Notes: a model not told the origin generated them from the sequence alone. Counted from the first letter of the stretch, positions 49,948 to 60,000 are shown. The stretch is 64,000 nucleotides of DNA from Kitasatospora sp. NBC_00240 (GCF_026342405.1 NZ_JAPEMU010000001.1:3472001-3536000); one strand, 5' to 3'. Translations and numbers: made by a program.

Positions 49948-52900
49948 ATGGCGCCTCGCACCCCCGCCCAGCCCGCCGGACCGGACGACCCGCTGGCGGG
50001 CTTCGCGCCCGCGACCCGGGCCTGGTTCACCGGCGCCTTCAGCGCACCCACCGACGCCCAGAGCGAGGCCTGGCGCGCCATCCGGAAGCGGACGGACGTA
50101 CTGGTGGTCGCCCCCACCGGCTCGGGCAAGACCCTCGCTGCCTTCCTCTCCGCCCTCGACCACCTCAGCAGCACCCCGGCCCCGGCCGACCCCAAGCGGC
50201 GCTGCCGGGTGCTCTACATCTCCCCCCTGAAGGCCCTCGCGGTCGACGTCGAGCGCAACCTGCGCGCCCCGCTGGCCGGCCTGCGCCAGGCCTCCGTCCG
50301 GCTCGGCCTGCCCGAGCCGGACGTCCAGGTCGGCATCCGCTCGGGCGACACCCCCGCCGCCGACCGGCGCCGCTTCGCCACCCACCCGCCGGACATCCTG
50401 ATCACCACCCCCGAGTCGCTCTTCCTGCTGCTCACCTCCGCCGCCCGGGACGCCCTGCGCGGCATCGACACGGTGATCCTCGACGAGGTGCACGCCGTCG
50501 CCGGGACGAAGCGCGGCGCCCACCTCGCCCTCAGCCTGGAACGGCTGGACGAACTGCTGGAGCGCCCCGCCCGCCGGATCGGCCTCTCGGCCACCGTCCG
50601 GCCGGTCGAGGAGGTCGCCCGCTACCTGAGTCCGCAGCGCGGCGCGGCGATCGTCCAGCCGCCGGCCGGCAAGCGCTTCGACCTCAAGGTCGTCGTCCCC
50701 GTCCCCGACCTCGACGATCTGCCCGCCGCACCGGCCGGCCCGGGCTCGGCGGCCGCCGACGACCCCGGCCGCAAGGCCTCGATCTGGCCGCACGTCGAGG
50801 AGCGGATCGTCGACCTCGTCCAGGCCCACCGTTCGACGATCGTCTTCGCCAACTCGCGACGGCTCGCCGAGCGGCTCTGCAACCGCCTCAACGAGATCGC
50901 CCTCGAACGGGCCGGCGCCGGGGCGCTCGCCGAGGCCCACGCGCCGGCCGAGCTGATGGGCGGTTCCGGCGCCGCCAAGGGCGCGCCGCCCGTCCTCGCC
51001 CGGGCCCACCACGGCTCGGTCTCCAAGGAGCAGCGGGCCCTGGTCGAGGAGGAGCTCAAGGCCGGCCGGCTGCCGGCCGTGGTCGCCACCTCCAGCCTGG
51101 AGCTGGGCATCGACATGGGCGCGGTGGAGCTGGTCGTCCAGGTCGAGTCGCCGCCCTCGGTCGCCTCCGGGCTGCAGCGGGTCGGCCGGGCCGGGCACCA
51201 GGTCGGCGCGGTCTCCACCGGCGTCTTCTTCCCCAAGTACCGCGGCGACCTGGTCCAGTCCGCCGTGGTCACCGAGCGGATGCGGGCCGGGCGGATCGAG
51301 GCCCTGCGGATCCCCCGCAACCCGCTGGACGTGCTCGCCCAGCAACTGGTCGCGATCACCGCACTGGACACCTGGGCGGTGGACGACCTGCTCGCCCTGG
51401 TCCGCCGGGCCGCGCCGTTCGCCACCCTCCCGCAGTCCGCCTTCGACGCGGTGCTGGACATGCTGGCCGGCCGCTACCCCTCCGACGCCTTCGCCGAACT
51501 GCGCCCCCGGCTGGTCTGGGACCGGGTGGCCGGCACCGTCACCGGCCGCCCCGGCGCCCAGCGGCTCGCCGTCACCTCCGGCGGGACGATCCCCGACCGC
51601 GGCCTGTTCGGCGTCTTCATCGCCGGCAGCAAGGCCTCCGACCCGAAGGGCGGCCGGCGGGGCGGCGGCCGGGTCGGCGAGCTCGACGAGGAGATGGTCT
51701 ACGAGTCCCGGGTCGGCGACGTCTTCACCCTCGGCACCACCTCCTGGCGGATCGAGGAGATCACCCACGACCAGGTGCTGGTCACCCCCGCCCCCGGCGT
51801 CCCGGGCCGGCTGCCGTTCTGGAAGGGCGACACCCTCGGCCGGCCGCTGGAGCTGGGCCGGGCGCTCGGCGCCTTCGTCCGCGAGCTCGGCACGCTCGAC
51901 CCGGAGCGGGCCACCGAGCGGCTGCGGGCCGCCGGCCTGGACGACTGGGCCTGCGGCAACCTGCTCGACTACCTCGCCGAGCAGCGCGCGGCCTGCGGCC
52001 ACCTGCCCGACGACCGCACCATCGTGGTCGAGCGGTTCCGCGACGAGCTGGGCGACTGGCGGATCGTCATCCACTCGCCCTTCGGGGCCCAGGTGCACGC
52101 GCCGTGGGCACTGGCACTGGGCGCCCGGCTGCGCGAGAAGCACGGCCTGGACCCGCAGGTCATGCACGCCGACGACGGCATCGTGCTGCGGCTGCCGGAC
52201 GCCGACCTGCTCGCCCCCGACTTCGACTTCCCCAGCCCCTCCGGCGGCACCGGCGGCACCGGCGGCACCGGCGCCTCCGACGAGGCCCCGGTCGGCGCCG
52301 ACGCCGCCCTGTTCGACCCCGGCGAGATCGAGCAGCTGGTCACCGACCAGGTCGGCGGCTCCGCCCTGTTCGCCTCCCGGTTCCGCGAGTGCGCGGGCCG
52401 CGCCCTGCTGCTGCCCCGGCGCAGCCCCGGCCGGCGCACCCCGCTCTGGCAGCAGCGCCAGCGTGCCTCCCAGCTGCTGGAGGTGGCCTCCGAGTACGGC
52501 TCGTTCCCGATCGTGCTGGAGGCCGTCCGCGAGTGCCTGCAGGACGTCTTCGACGTGCCCGGCCTGGTCGAGCTGATGGGCGATCTGGAGTCCCGGGCCG
52601 TCCGCCTGGTCGAGGTCACCACCCCCGAGCCGTCCCCCTTCGCCCGCTCGCTGCTCTTCGGGTACGTCGCCCAGTTCCTCTACGAGGGGGACTCCCCGCT
52701 CGCCGAGCGCCGCGCCGCCGCCCTCTCGCTTGACTCCCGCCTGCTGTCCGAACTGCTCGGCCAGGCCGAGCTGCGCGAACTGCTCGACCCGGCCGTGCTC
52801 GCCGACCTGGAGGCGGAGCTCCAGCGGCTCACCCCCGAGCGACGGATCAAGGACGCCGAGGGCGTCGCCGACGCCCTGCGCCTGCTCGGCCCGCTCGGCG

Positions 52901-54825
52901 AGGCCGAACTGACCGCCCGCGGCGCCGAACCGCTCCAGGCCCTGGAGCTCGAAGCCGCCCGCCGGGTCATCCAGGTCCGGATCGCCGGCGAACAGCGCTG
53001 GGCCGCCGTCGAGGACGCCGGGCGGCTGCGTGACGCCCTGGGCACACCTCTGCCGGTCGGCGTCCCGGAGGCCTTCACCGAGCCGGTCAAGGACCCGCTG
53101 GGCGACCTGCTGGCCCGCTACGCCCGCACCCACGGACCGTTCACCGCCGCCGAGGCCGCCGGCCGCTTCGGCCTCGGCACCGCCGTCGTCACCGGCGCCC
53201 TGCAACGGCTGACCGCCGGCGGCCGGCTGGTCCAGGGCGAGTTCCGCCCGGTCGAGGGCCACACCGCCACCGTCGAGTGGTGCGACGCGGAGGTGCTGCG
53301 CCGCCTGCGCCGCCGCTCGCTGGCCGCCCTGCGCCAGGAGGTGGAGGCGGTGCCCCCACGGGCGCTGGCCGCCTTCCTCCCGCAGTGGCAGCACCTGGCC
53401 GGCCACCGCCTGCGCGGCCTCGACGGCCTGGTCCGGGTGGTGGAACAGCTGCAGGGGACGGCCCTGCCGGCCTCCGCGCTGGAGAAGCTGGTGCTGCCCG
53501 CCCGGCTGACGGACTACCACCCGGCCATGCTGGACGAGCTCACCGCGGCGGGCGAGGTCGGCTGGTCCGGCGCGGGCGCCCTGCCGGGCAAGGACGGCTG
53601 GATCAGCCTGCACCTCGCCGAGAACGCACACCTGCTGCGCCCCGAGCCGCTGCCGCCAGCCCTGACGCCGGTGCACGGCGCCCTGCTGGACGCGCTGGCC
53701 GGCGGGTACGGGCTGTTCTTCCGCCAGCTGGTCGAGCGGGTCCAGGCGGTCGGCGGGCAGCCCCCGACGGGCGGGCCGCCGTTCACCGGGCAGCCGGCGG
53801 GCGGGCAGGCGGGCACCGGGCAGGCGGGCGGCGGGCAGCCGGCCGGCGACAGCGAGATCGTCGAGGCGCTCTGGGACCTCCTCTGGGCCGGGTACGTCAC
53901 CAACGACACCCTCGCCCCGCTGCGCGCGCTGCTGGGCTCGGGCCGGACGGCGGGCGCCACCGCGCACCGGGCGCCCCGGGGTACCCCACGCGGCCGGTAC
54001 GGCGGCGCGGGGCGGGGCCTGGGCCGGCTCGCGCCGGGCGGGGTGCGGTCCGGGCCGCCGACGGTCGCCGGCCGGTGGTCGCTGCTGCCGGCCCTCACCC
54101 CGGATCCGACCGTGCGCTCCACCGCCCAGGCGCAGAGCCTGCTGGACCGGCACGGCCTGCTCACCCGGGGGACGGTGGCCGCCGAACGGGTCCCGGGCGG
54201 TTTCGCGGGCGTCTACCGGGTGCTGTCGGCGATGGAGGAGCGCGGCCGGGCCCGGCGGGGCTACTTCGTGGAGGGGCTGGGCGGGGCGCAGTTCGCCATG
54301 GAGGGCGCGGCCGACCGGCTGCGCGCCGTCAACACCCGCCTGGAGCGCACCCGTGGCAGCGACTGGTCGGGCGGCGCGGGCGCCGAGCCCCCGAAGGTGC
54401 TGGTGCTGGCCGCCGCCGATCCTGCCAACGCCTACGGCGCCGCCCTGCCCTGGCCCGAGCCCCCGACCGGCCCGCCCGCCGGGAAGAACGCCCCCGGCGC
54501 GGACACCGCCAGGAGCGAGGCTCCCTCCAAGGCGGCCACCGCCCATCGCCCCGGGCGGAAGGCCGGCGCCCTGGTGGTGCTGGTCGACGGTGAACTGGCG
54601 CTGTACGTGGAGCGGGGCGGCAAGTCCCTGCTCGCCTGGCCCGAGGACACCGCCACCCGTGCGCTGGCCGCCGAGGCGCTGGCCGGCGCCGTCCGCGCCG
54701 GTGCGCTCGGCAGTGTGACGGTGGAGCGGGCCAACGGGGAGCCGGCGCTGACCTCGGAGCTGGGTGCGGCGCTGGAGGCCGCGGGCTTCCACCCGACCCC
54801 GCGGGGCCTTCGGCTGCGGCCCTGA
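49948..54825 (+). CDS. lhr: Large ATP-dependent helicase Lhr
   Basis: 1625 residues, near the usual ~1500-1600 of bacterial Lhr. Superfamily 2 3'-5' helicase with Walker A APTGSGKTLAAFLSAL (~56), DEVH box VILDEVHAVAGTKRGAH (~178), motif III GLSATVRP and motif VI QRVGRAGHQVGA. The Lhr-core winged helix and DEAD-associated domain follow (~430-900), then the long C-terminal Lhr domain. Three Gly/Thr/Pro/Gln-rich inserts occur (around 52240, 53750-53850 and 54480-54540) and look like flexible linkers. Mycobacterial Lhr is a DNA-damage-induced DNA translocase and RNA:DNA helicase. A terminator follows at 54927. Confidence 0.97.
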   Translation: MAPRTPAQPAGPDDPLAGFAPATRAWFTGAFSAPTDAQSEAWRAIRKRTDVLVVAPTGSGKTLAAFLSALDHLSSTPAPADPKRRCRVLYISPLKALAVDVERNLRAPLAGLRQASVRLGLPEPDVQVGIRSGDTPAADRRRFATHPPDILITTPESLFLLLTSAARDALRGIDTVILDEVHAVAGTKRGAHLALSLERLDELLERPARRIGLSATVRPVEEVARYLSPQRGAAIVQPPAGKRFDLKVVVPVPDLDDLPAAPAGPGSAAADDPGRKASIWPHVEERIVDLVQAHRSTIVFANSRRLAERLCNRLNEIALERAGAGALAEAHAPAELMGGSGAAKGAPPVLARAHHGSVSKEQRALVEEELKAGRLPAVVATSSLELGIDMGAVELVVQVESPPSVASGLQRVGRAGHQVGAVSTGVFFPKYRGDLVQSAVVTERMRAGRIEALRIPRNPLDVLAQQLVAITALDTWAVDDLLALVRRAAPFATLPQSAFDAVLDMLAGRYPSDAFAELRPRLVWDRVAGTVTGRPGAQRLAVTSGGTIPDRGLFGVFIAGSKASDPKGGRRGGGRVGELDEEMVYESRVGDVFTLGTTSWRIEEITHDQVLVTPAPGVPGRLPFWKGDTLGRPLELGRALGAFVRELGTLDPERATERLRAAGLDDWACGNLLDYLAEQRAACGHLPDDRTIVVERFRDELGDWRIVIHSPFGAQVHAPWALALGARLREKHGLDPQVMHADDGIVLRLPDADLLAPDFDFPSPSGGTGGTGGTGASDEAPVGADAALFDPGEIEQLVTDQVGGSALFASRFRECAGRALLLPRRSPGRRTPLWQQRQRASQLLEVASEYGSFPIVLEAVRECLQDVFDVPGLVELMGDLESRAVRLVEVTTPEPSPFARSLLFGYVAQFLYEGDSPLAERRAAALSLDSRLLSELLGQAELRELLDPAVLADLEAELQRLTPERRIKDAEGVADALRLLGPLGEAELTARGAEPLQALELEAARRVIQVRIAGEQRWAAVEDAGRLRDALGTPLPVGVPEAFTEPVKDPLGDLLARYARTHGPFTAAEAAGRFGLGTAVVTGALQRLTAGGRLVQGEFRPVEGHTATVEWCDAEVLRRLRRRSLAALRQEVEAVPPRALAAFLPQWQHLAGHRLRGLDGLVRVVEQLQGTALPASALEKLVLPARLTDYHPAMLDELTAAGEVGWSGAGALPGKDGWISLHLAENAHLLRPEPLPPALTPVHGALLDALAGGYGLFFRQLVERVQAVGGQPPTGGPPFTGQPAGGQAGTGQAGGGQPAGDSEIVEALWDLLWAGYVTNDTLAPLRALLGSGRTAGATAHRAPRGTPRGRYGGAGRGLGRLAPGGVRSGPPTVAGRWSLLPALTPDPTVRSTAQAQSLLDRHGLLTRGTVAAERVPGGFAGVYRVLSAMEERGRARRGYFVEGLGGAQFAMEGAADRLRAVNTRLERTRGSDWSGGAGAEPPKVLVLAAADPANAYGAALPWPEPPTGPPAGKNAPGADTARSEAPSKAATAHRPGRKAGALVVLVDGELALYVERGGKSLLAWPEDTATRALAAEALAGAVRAGALGSVTVERANGEPALTSELGAALEAAGFHPTPRGLRLRP

Positions 54826-54926
54826 GCCCCGTGCGGCCGGCCGCACGGGGCGCGGCGGGCCGGGGCGGCCCCGGGAGCACGGCCGGAGCGGGCCTCTGGA
54901 GGGGGCCTGGCGGGCCGGGAGAAGCG

Positions 54927-54986
54927 CGACGGCGGTGGGGAGGCACCCGGGGCCCGGAGGCTACGGGTGCCTCCCCACGGCCGTCG
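54927..54986. terminator. Bidirectional terminator after lhr
   Basis: Arms 54927-54949 and 54964-54986 are complementary at 22 of 23 positions with a 14-nt loop, between converging lhr and the small membrane protein gene. Confidence 0.85.
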
Positions 54987-55012
54987 CACAGATGTCCGCG
55001 GGGTGTCGCCGG

Positions 55013-55294
55013 TCAGTCCGCCGGGGCCACCGAATCCTCCGGCGCGGGGGATTCACCCGATCGGCGGGCCGGCCCGGTCAACCGGGGGTCGGCGTGAATC
55101 GGCAGCAGCCCGAGGCCCCAGCCGCCGGCGGCCAGCGCCCCGAGGACGACACCGTCGGCGCCCGGCCCCCTGGTCAGCAGGAGCCACCAGCAGAACGGGC
55201 CCAGCAGCGCCACCAGGGCCCATCGGACCGGGCGCGGAAACACCCGGCTCGGGCGTATTCGGGCATCGGTACCCGCCGCCTCGACTCTGCGCAC
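55013..55294 (-). CDS. Small membrane protein of unknown function
   Basis: 93 residues from an ATG at 55294. A basic N-terminus (DARIRPSRVFPRPVRW) precedes two membrane helices, ALVALLGPFCWWLLLT and GVVLGALAAGGWGLGLLPI, and an acidic Pro-rich tail (GESPAPEDSVAPAD). I recognise no family. It lies between the lhr terminator and clgR on the same strand as clgR, with a 57-bp gap. Coding potential is supported by the hydrophobic pattern and by the terminator placed at its end. Confidence 0.68.
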   Translation of the reverse strand: MRRVEAAGTDARIRPSRVFPRPVRWALVALLGPFCWWLLLTRGPGADGVVLGALAAGGWGLGLLPIHADPRLTGPARRSGESPAPEDSVAPAD

Positions 55295-55351
55295 CGCCGC
55301 CTCCTTCGCTCGTCCCCGGGTCGGGCCCGGGGAGGGCGGGATCCGGTCGGG

Positions 55352-55723
55352 TCAGGCCGCGACCACGTCCACGGCCGCGGCCTTGGGCGAGATGGAACTC
55401 ATCCGGTCGACGCCGGGAGCCGGCAACGGCACGGGTTCGAGAACCGGCCTCAGCAGTTCACCTTCGGAGAGGGTGGCCATCGCCGCAAGTTCGGCGAGCG
55501 ACAGTTCGTCGCTGACCTCGCGCATGACCTCGGACATCCGGACGTCGAGCGCGTCGCAGATGGCGGAGAGCAGCTCCGAGGAGGCCTCCTTCTGTCCTCG
55601 CTCCACCTCGGAGAGGTAACCGAGCGAAACCCTGGCTGCCGCCGACACCTCGCGAAGTGTGCGGCCCTGGCGCTGGCGCTGCCGACGCAGTACATCGCCC
55701 AGTAGGCGACGGAGCAGGATCAT
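55352..55723 (-). CDS. clgR: XRE-type activator ClgR (Clp gene regulator)
   Basis: 123 residues from ATG 55723 behind GAGGAGGGAGG. The protein begins [20 protein letters not shown]; the HTH is ~15-68 ([21 protein letters not shown], partly quoted). ClgR activates clpP, clpC and lon genes in actinobacteria. It ends in VVAA; terminal alanines of ClgR are the signal for its own ClpP-dependent degradation, so the feedback degron appears present. Gene context with pgsA and cinA matches mycobacteria and corynebacteria. The upstream 277 bp holds its promoter; I could not place a ClgR box there. Confidence 0.94.
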   Translation of the reverse strand: MILLRRLLGDVLRRQRQRQGRTLREVSAAARVSLGYLSEVERGQKEASSELLSAICDALDVRMSEVMREVSDELSLAELAAMATLSEGELLRPVLEPVPLPAPGVDRMSSISPKAAAVDVVAA

Positions 55724-56000
55724 CGGTGCCTCCCTCCTCGGACTGCGGATCGAGATGTCACGTCCCCACCGTACCGCCTCGCTCGCGTCGCGTGCGGGGA
55801 CCGTGGTCGTGTTCACTCTGGGCTGCAAGGCTGCCCCCTCCCCTGTTTCCGTTGTCCCACCCGGCCCGTCGGGCCCCTCGCTGTGCCCGCTCCGGGAGCG
55901 CGGCGACCGCCACGCACTCGTCTCCCACCTGGTATCTGCCCAACCAGGCCCTTCGATGTAACACGATCCTCCAAGTACGGCGACCGGTTCCGCCGGTTCG

Positions 56001-56600
56001 TCAGTTCCAGCCCGGGCCGAGGCCCTGGGCCGGTCGCGGATCCCGGCGGGGTCGCGGGTCGGCCGGCAGCTGCCGCAGGAGCAGCTCGAGCGCGGCCGTC
56101 ACCGCCTTGCGACGGATTGTGGCACGCTCCCCGGACAACCGTGGCGAAGTGACCAGACTTCCCGCAGGACTTGCAAAAGCCAGGTACACCGTCCCCACCG
56201 GGTGTCCGTCCTGCGGATCCGGGCCGGCCACCCCGGTGGTCGCGAGCCCGTACGTGGCGCCGAGCAGCCGCCGTACGCCCTCGGCCATCTGGCGGGCCAC
56301 CACCGGGTGGACGGGGCCGTGGACGTCCAGCAGGCCCTCGTCGACGCCGAGCACCGAGGCCTTCAGCTCGGTCGCGTACGCGGTGACGGATCCCCGGAAG
56401 GTCGCCGATGCGCCGGGGACGTCGACCAGCGTGGCGGCGAGCAGCCCGCCGGTGAGCGACTCCGCGACGGCCAGCGTGCCGCCGGCCGCCCGCAGCGCCG
56501 CGTGCGCGCGCGCCGTGAGACCGTGCTGCGCGCCCGCAGCGGCCTCCGGACGCGCTCCGGTGCCCCCGGCCGCTCCGGCGGCCCCCCTGGCCCCGCTCAT
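56001..56600 (-). CDS. cinA: CinA C-terminal-domain protein (nicotinamide-nucleotide amidase-like)
   Basis: 199 residues from ATG 56600, overlapping the pgsA stop as ATGA. After a ~30-residue Ala/Gly-rich start, the CinA C-terminal domain is complete: [21 protein letters not shown] (partly quoted, ~45-65), [17 protein letters not shown] and [21 protein letters not shown]. This domain (PncC) deamidates NMN to NaMN. The N-terminal MoCF-like domain of full CinA is absent, the usual state in actinobacteria. It is the last gene of rimO-pgsA-cinA. Confidence 0.93.
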   Translation of the reverse strand: MSGARGAAGAAGGTGARPEAAAGAQHGLTARAHAALRAAGGTLAVAESLTGGLLAATLVDVPGASATFRGSVTAYATELKASVLGVDEGLLDVHGPVHPVVARQMAEGVRRLLGATYGLATTGVAGPDPQDGHPVGTVYLAFASPAGSLVTSPRLSGERATIRRKAVTAALELLLRQLPADPRPRRDPRPAQGLGPGWN

Positions 56601-57235
56601 CGGCCTTCGCGCTCCTGCGCCAGGCCCTGGCGGCGCATCCGCACCGCCTGGCTGATGTAGTCCAGCGCGGTGCCCAGGGTGAGCAGCACGGCGAGGCCCA
56701 TCAGCACGGCCCGGGCGGTGGCGAGCCAGCCGTCGAGCACCAGGACGTACATGCCGACGGCGATGCCCTGGGTGAGGGTCTTCAGCTTGCCGCCGCGGCT
56801 GGCCGGGATCACGCCGTAGCGGATCACCCAGAAGCGCATCAGGGTGATGCCCAGCTCGCGGGCGAGGATCACGATCGTGACCCACCAGGGCAGGTCGCCG
56901 AGGACGGACAGGCCGATCAGCGCGGAGCCCATGATCGCCTTGTCGGCGATCGGGTCGGCGATCTTGCCGAAGTCGGTCACCAGCCCCTTGCGCCGGGCGA
57001 TCTCGCCGTCGAAGAGGTCGGTGATCATCGCGATGGCGAAGGAGGCCCACGCCACCGAGCGCCACTTCGGGTCGTGGCCGCCGTCCGCGAAGAGCAGCAG
57101 CACGAACACCGGCACCAGCAGGAGCCGGAGCATCGTCAGCATGTTCGCGATGTTCCAGATGCGCGGCGGCGGGGGCAGCGCCGCCCCCGACCGGCCGGGG
57201 GCGGCCGCAGCCGGGGCGCCGGGCCCCTTGGTCAT
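56597..57235 (-). CDS. pgsA: CDP-diacylglycerol-glycerol-3-phosphate 3-phosphatidyltransferase
   Basis: 212 residues from ATG 57235, overlapping the rimO stop as ATGA. Integral membrane CDP-alcohol phosphatidyltransferase; the catalytic signature [12 protein letters not shown]...[10 protein letters not shown] (~73-98) has all expected Asp, Gly and Arg residues. Four to six helices are predicted. It makes phosphatidylglycerophosphate for PG and cardiolipin. The position between rimO and cinA and upstream of clgR is conserved in actinobacteria. Confidence 0.95.
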   Translation of the reverse strand: MTKGPGAPAAAAPGRSGAALPPPPRIWNIANMLTMLRLLLVPVFVLLLFADGGHDPKWRSVAWASFAIAMITDLFDGEIARRKGLVTDFGKIADPIADKAIMGSALIGLSVLGDLPWWVTIVILARELGITLMRFWVIRYGVIPASRGGKLKTLTQGIAVGMYVLVLDGWLATARAVLMGLAVLLTLGTALDYISQAVRMRRQGLAQEREGR

Positions 57236-58743
57236 GCCCCGGCTCCGGCGGGCGCCGCCACGGCCGGCGCCGGGGCGGCGGCGGTGATCCGCACCTGCTC
57301 CAGCGCCTCGGCCACCAGGTCGACGCCCTCGCTGGCGACGACCCTGGCCCGGTAGAACCGGCCGACCACCGGGTTCTCCACCCCGGTCAGGGTGGTGAGG
57401 CCGTCGGTCTCCGGCGCCTGGTGCTCGGCGCGGCCCTCGACCAGGTCACCCTCGACGGACTCGACCATGACCTCGATCTCGGTGCCGATCCGCTGCTCGG
57501 CCCGCTGGGCGGTCAGCTCCTCGGCCAGCCGGGAGAGCTTGGCGAGGCGCTCGGCCACCACGTCCTCCGGCAGCTTGCCCTCGAAGGTCGCGGCCTCGGT
57601 GCCGTCCTCGTCCGAGTAGCCGAAGACGCCGATCGCGTCCAGGCCGGCGTTGGTGACGAAGCGCTCCAGCTCGGCGAAGTCCTCCTCGGTCTCCCCGGGG
57701 AAGCCGACGATGAAGTTCGAGCGGGCGCCGGCCTGCGGGGCCTTGCCGCGGATGGTCCCGAGCAGTTCCAGGAACTGGTCGGTGTTGCCGAAACGCCGCA
57801 TCCGGCGCAGCACGGCGGGCGCCGAGTGCTGGAACGACAGATCGAAGTACGGCAGGACGCCGCCGGTGCCGGTCATCACGTCGATCAGGCCGGGGCGCAT
57901 CTCGGCGGGCTGCAGGTAGCTGACCCGTACCCGCTCGATGCCGGGCACGGCCGCGATCTCGCTGAGCAGCGTCTCCAGCAGGCGGATGTCGCCGAGGTCC
58001 TTGCCGTACGAGGTGTTGTTCTCGCTGACCAGGACGACCTCACGGACGCCCTGCCCGGCCAGCCAGACGGCCTCGTTGAGCACGTCCGAGGGGCGGCGGG
58101 AGATGAACGAGCCGCGGAAGGCCGGGATCGCGCAGAAGGAACATCGGCGGTCGCAGCCCGAGGCCAGCTTGATCGAGGCCACCGGGTTGTCGTCCAGCCG
58201 CTTGCGCAGGGTGCGCGGCCCGGAGGCGGGGGCCAGGCCGTCGGGGAGGTCGGCGGGCACGTTCTCGGGGGCGCCGTGGCCCGGCAGGGCGACCGCGGCG
58301 GCCGCGGCCTGCCGCTCGACCGGGGTCAGCGGCAGCAGCTTGCGGCGGTCGCGCGGGAGGTGCGCGGCGTGGTGGCCGCCGGAGAGGATGGTCTGCAGGC
58401 GTTCGGTGATGTTGGCGTAGTCGTCGAAACCGAGCACCGCGTCGGCCTCGGGCAGCGCGTCGGCGAGCTCCTTGCCGTAGCGCTCGGCCATGCAGCCGAC
58501 GGCGACGACGGCCTGCGTGCGGCCGTGACCCTTGAGGTCGTTGGCCTCCAGCAGGGCGTCGACGGAGTCCTTCTTGGCGGCTTCGACGAACCCGCAGGTG
58601 TTGACGACGGCGACGTCGGCGTCGGCGGCGTCGTCGACCAGCTGCCAGCCGTCGGCCTCCAGGCGCCCGGCGAGTTCCTCGGAGTCCACCTCGTTGCGGG
58701 CGCATCCGAGCGTGACAAGGGCGACAGTACGGCGTTCAGGCAT
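57232..58743 (-). CDS. rimO: Ribosomal protein S12 methylthiotransferase RimO
   Basis: 503 residues. Radical-SAM enzyme adding a methylthio group to an Asp of S12. N-terminal Cys in [20 protein letters not shown] and VGCMAERYG; radical-SAM motif CDRRCSFC (~200); TRAM domain near the C-terminus. A ~60-residue insert rich in Ala and Pro precedes the radical-SAM domain. No Shine-Dalgarno precedes ATG 58743, but TAATCT lies 7 nt upstream on the same strand, so a leaderless mRNA is possible. First gene of rimO-pgsA-cinA. Confidence 0.96.
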   Translation of the reverse strand: MPERRTVALVTLGCARNEVDSEELAGRLEADGWQLVDDAADADVAVVNTCGFVEAAKKDSVDALLEANDLKGHGRTQAVVAVGCMAERYGKELADALPEADAVLGFDDYANITERLQTILSGGHHAAHLPRDRRKLLPLTPVERQAAAAAVALPGHGAPENVPADLPDGLAPASGPRTLRKRLDDNPVASIKLASGCDRRCSFCAIPAFRGSFISRRPSDVLNEAVWLAGQGVREVVLVSENNTSYGKDLGDIRLLETLLSEIAAVPGIERVRVSYLQPAEMRPGLIDVMTGTGGVLPYFDLSFQHSAPAVLRRMRRFGNTDQFLELLGTIRGKAPQAGARSNFIVGFPGETEEDFAELERFVTNAGLDAIGVFGYSDEDGTEAATFEGKLPEDVVAERLAKLSRLAEELTAQRAEQRIGTEIEVMVESVEGDLVEGRAEHQAPETDGLTTLTGVENPVVGRFYRARVVASEGVDLVAEALEQVRITAAAPAPAVAAPAGAGA

Positions 58744-58757
58744 AGGGCCAAGATTAA

Positions 58758-58796
58758 CGCGCGGCCCCCGGTGCCGTTCGCCCCGGAGGCCGCGCG
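58758..58796 (-). terminator. Terminator of the RodZ-like gene
   Basis: CGCGCGGCC (58758-58766) and GGCCGCGCG (58788-58796) form a 9-bp perfect stem, extendable by an inner CCGG pair, in the 84-bp gap before rimO. Confidence 0.65.
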
Positions 58797-58827
58797 CCTC
58801 GGATTAGCAGATCTTCGCCCCGCCGGT

Positions 58828-59727
58828 TCAGCCTGCCTGCGGGTCTCCGGGGGTGTACGTGACGTGCACCACCTGGCCGTCCTTGCCTGCCGGACCGAGG
58901 TCCTTGCCGTTGACGTACACGTGCACGGCACCGGCGTTGCCGATCACCAACTTGATCTGCTTGGCGTCGGTGAAGGTCTGGTCCTGGCCGGGTTCGACGT
59001 TGTTCTGGTAGAGGGACTTGCCGTTGCCGTCGACCGCGGACACCCAGCTGGCGTCCTTCTCGGCGACCAGCTTCACGGTCACCTTGTCGGCCGGGGCGGC
59101 CGCGATCGCCGCGACGCTGGGCGCCGGGGCGGGCGGCTGGACGCTGGGGGAGGCGGCGGCGACGGACCCGGTGCCCGAGCCGCTGGGGAGGGGTGCGCTG
59201 GCCGAGCCGGTGCCGGAGACACCGGTCCTGCCGTTCACCAGGTTGAAGCCGATCAGCGCGACCACCGCGAAGATCGCGGCGACCATGGCCGCCGTCCAGT
59301 TCGGACGGCGACGGTCGGTGACCTTGATCGGCCCGGTGTCGAGCAACTGGCTGGGACGCTTGGTCTCCGGTGCGCCGCCGTGCGCGGCGTCGTACCGGGC
59401 GATCAGTTCGTCACTGTCGATGCCGACCGCCTTGGCGATCGAGCGGATGTGGCCACGGGCGTAGAAATCGCCGCCGCAGCGGCCGAAGTCGTCCTCCTCG
59501 ATGGCGTGGACTATGGGAACCCGGACGCGGGTGCTCGTACTCACCTGGTCGACCGTGAGGCCCGCCTCGATCCGGGCGCCGGACAGCACCCGTCCGATGC
59601 TCGGGCCGTCGGCGACCGGATCCGGCGCCGCAGGGGTCCCGTCGGAGCCGTCCCGGCCCGGCACGGCTCCGGTCTTGCCGGCGGAGGATCGGCGGTTGTC
59701 ACGGTCCGGGGACTTGCCGATGGTCAC
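58828..59727 (-). CDS. RodZ-like HTH membrane protein with DUF4115
   Basis: 299 residues from GTG 59727 (GAAAGG upstream). Layout: disordered ~1-45, a RodZ-type HTH (~48-115, SIGRVLSGARIEAGLTVDQVS partly shown, then FYARGHIRSIAKAVGID), a membrane helix (AAMVAAIFAVVALIGFNLV, ~152-170), a Ser/Pro/Ala linker and a DUF4115 domain (~225-295) that lies outside the membrane. RodZ links MreB to the cell-wall machinery in rods; in streptomycetes the homologue next to ftsK is less well defined. It is followed by a terminator. Confidence 0.88.
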   Translation of the reverse strand: MTIGKSPDRDNRRSSAGKTGAVPGRDGSDGTPAAPDPVADGPSIGRVLSGARIEAGLTVDQVSTSTRVRVPIVHAIEEDDFGRCGGDFYARGHIRSIAKAVGIDSDELIARYDAAHGGAPETKRPSQLLDTGPIKVTDRRRPNWTAAMVAAIFAVVALIGFNLVNGRTGVSGTGSASAPLPSGSGTGSVAAASPSVQPPAPAPSVAAIAAAPADKVTVKLVAEKDASWVSAVDGNGKSLYQNNVEPGQDQTFTDAKQIKLVIGNAGAVHVYVNGKDLGPAGKDGQVVHVTYTPGDPQAG

Positions 59728-60000
59728 GGGGTGCGCCTTTCGAGCGGATGGCCACCTGCTGGAGAAACAGTCTAGGGGCGGGGTCGGAACGATTCTCAAG
59801 CGGAATAGGCCCGAACGTGCGCGCCCATCCCGGCCGGGGTCCGCGGGCCGGCCGCCGTCGGATGACGGCAGGTCAGCCCGGCGGGTCGGTCGTGCTCCCC
59901 CGGCCCTGTGACGCGACGGCAACCCGGTCGGTTCCCACCGCGCCCTCTGTCCTCCGAACGAGTGGACACGTCCGGAGGTCACTGCTCGCGCGGGGCACGG

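Noticed and set aside
49771..54846. 1691-codon open frame on the minus strand opposite lhr
   Set aside because: It is the antisense shadow of lhr, created by G/C in third positions; it has no recognisable domain and a repetitive Gly/Ala/Val/Gln composition.
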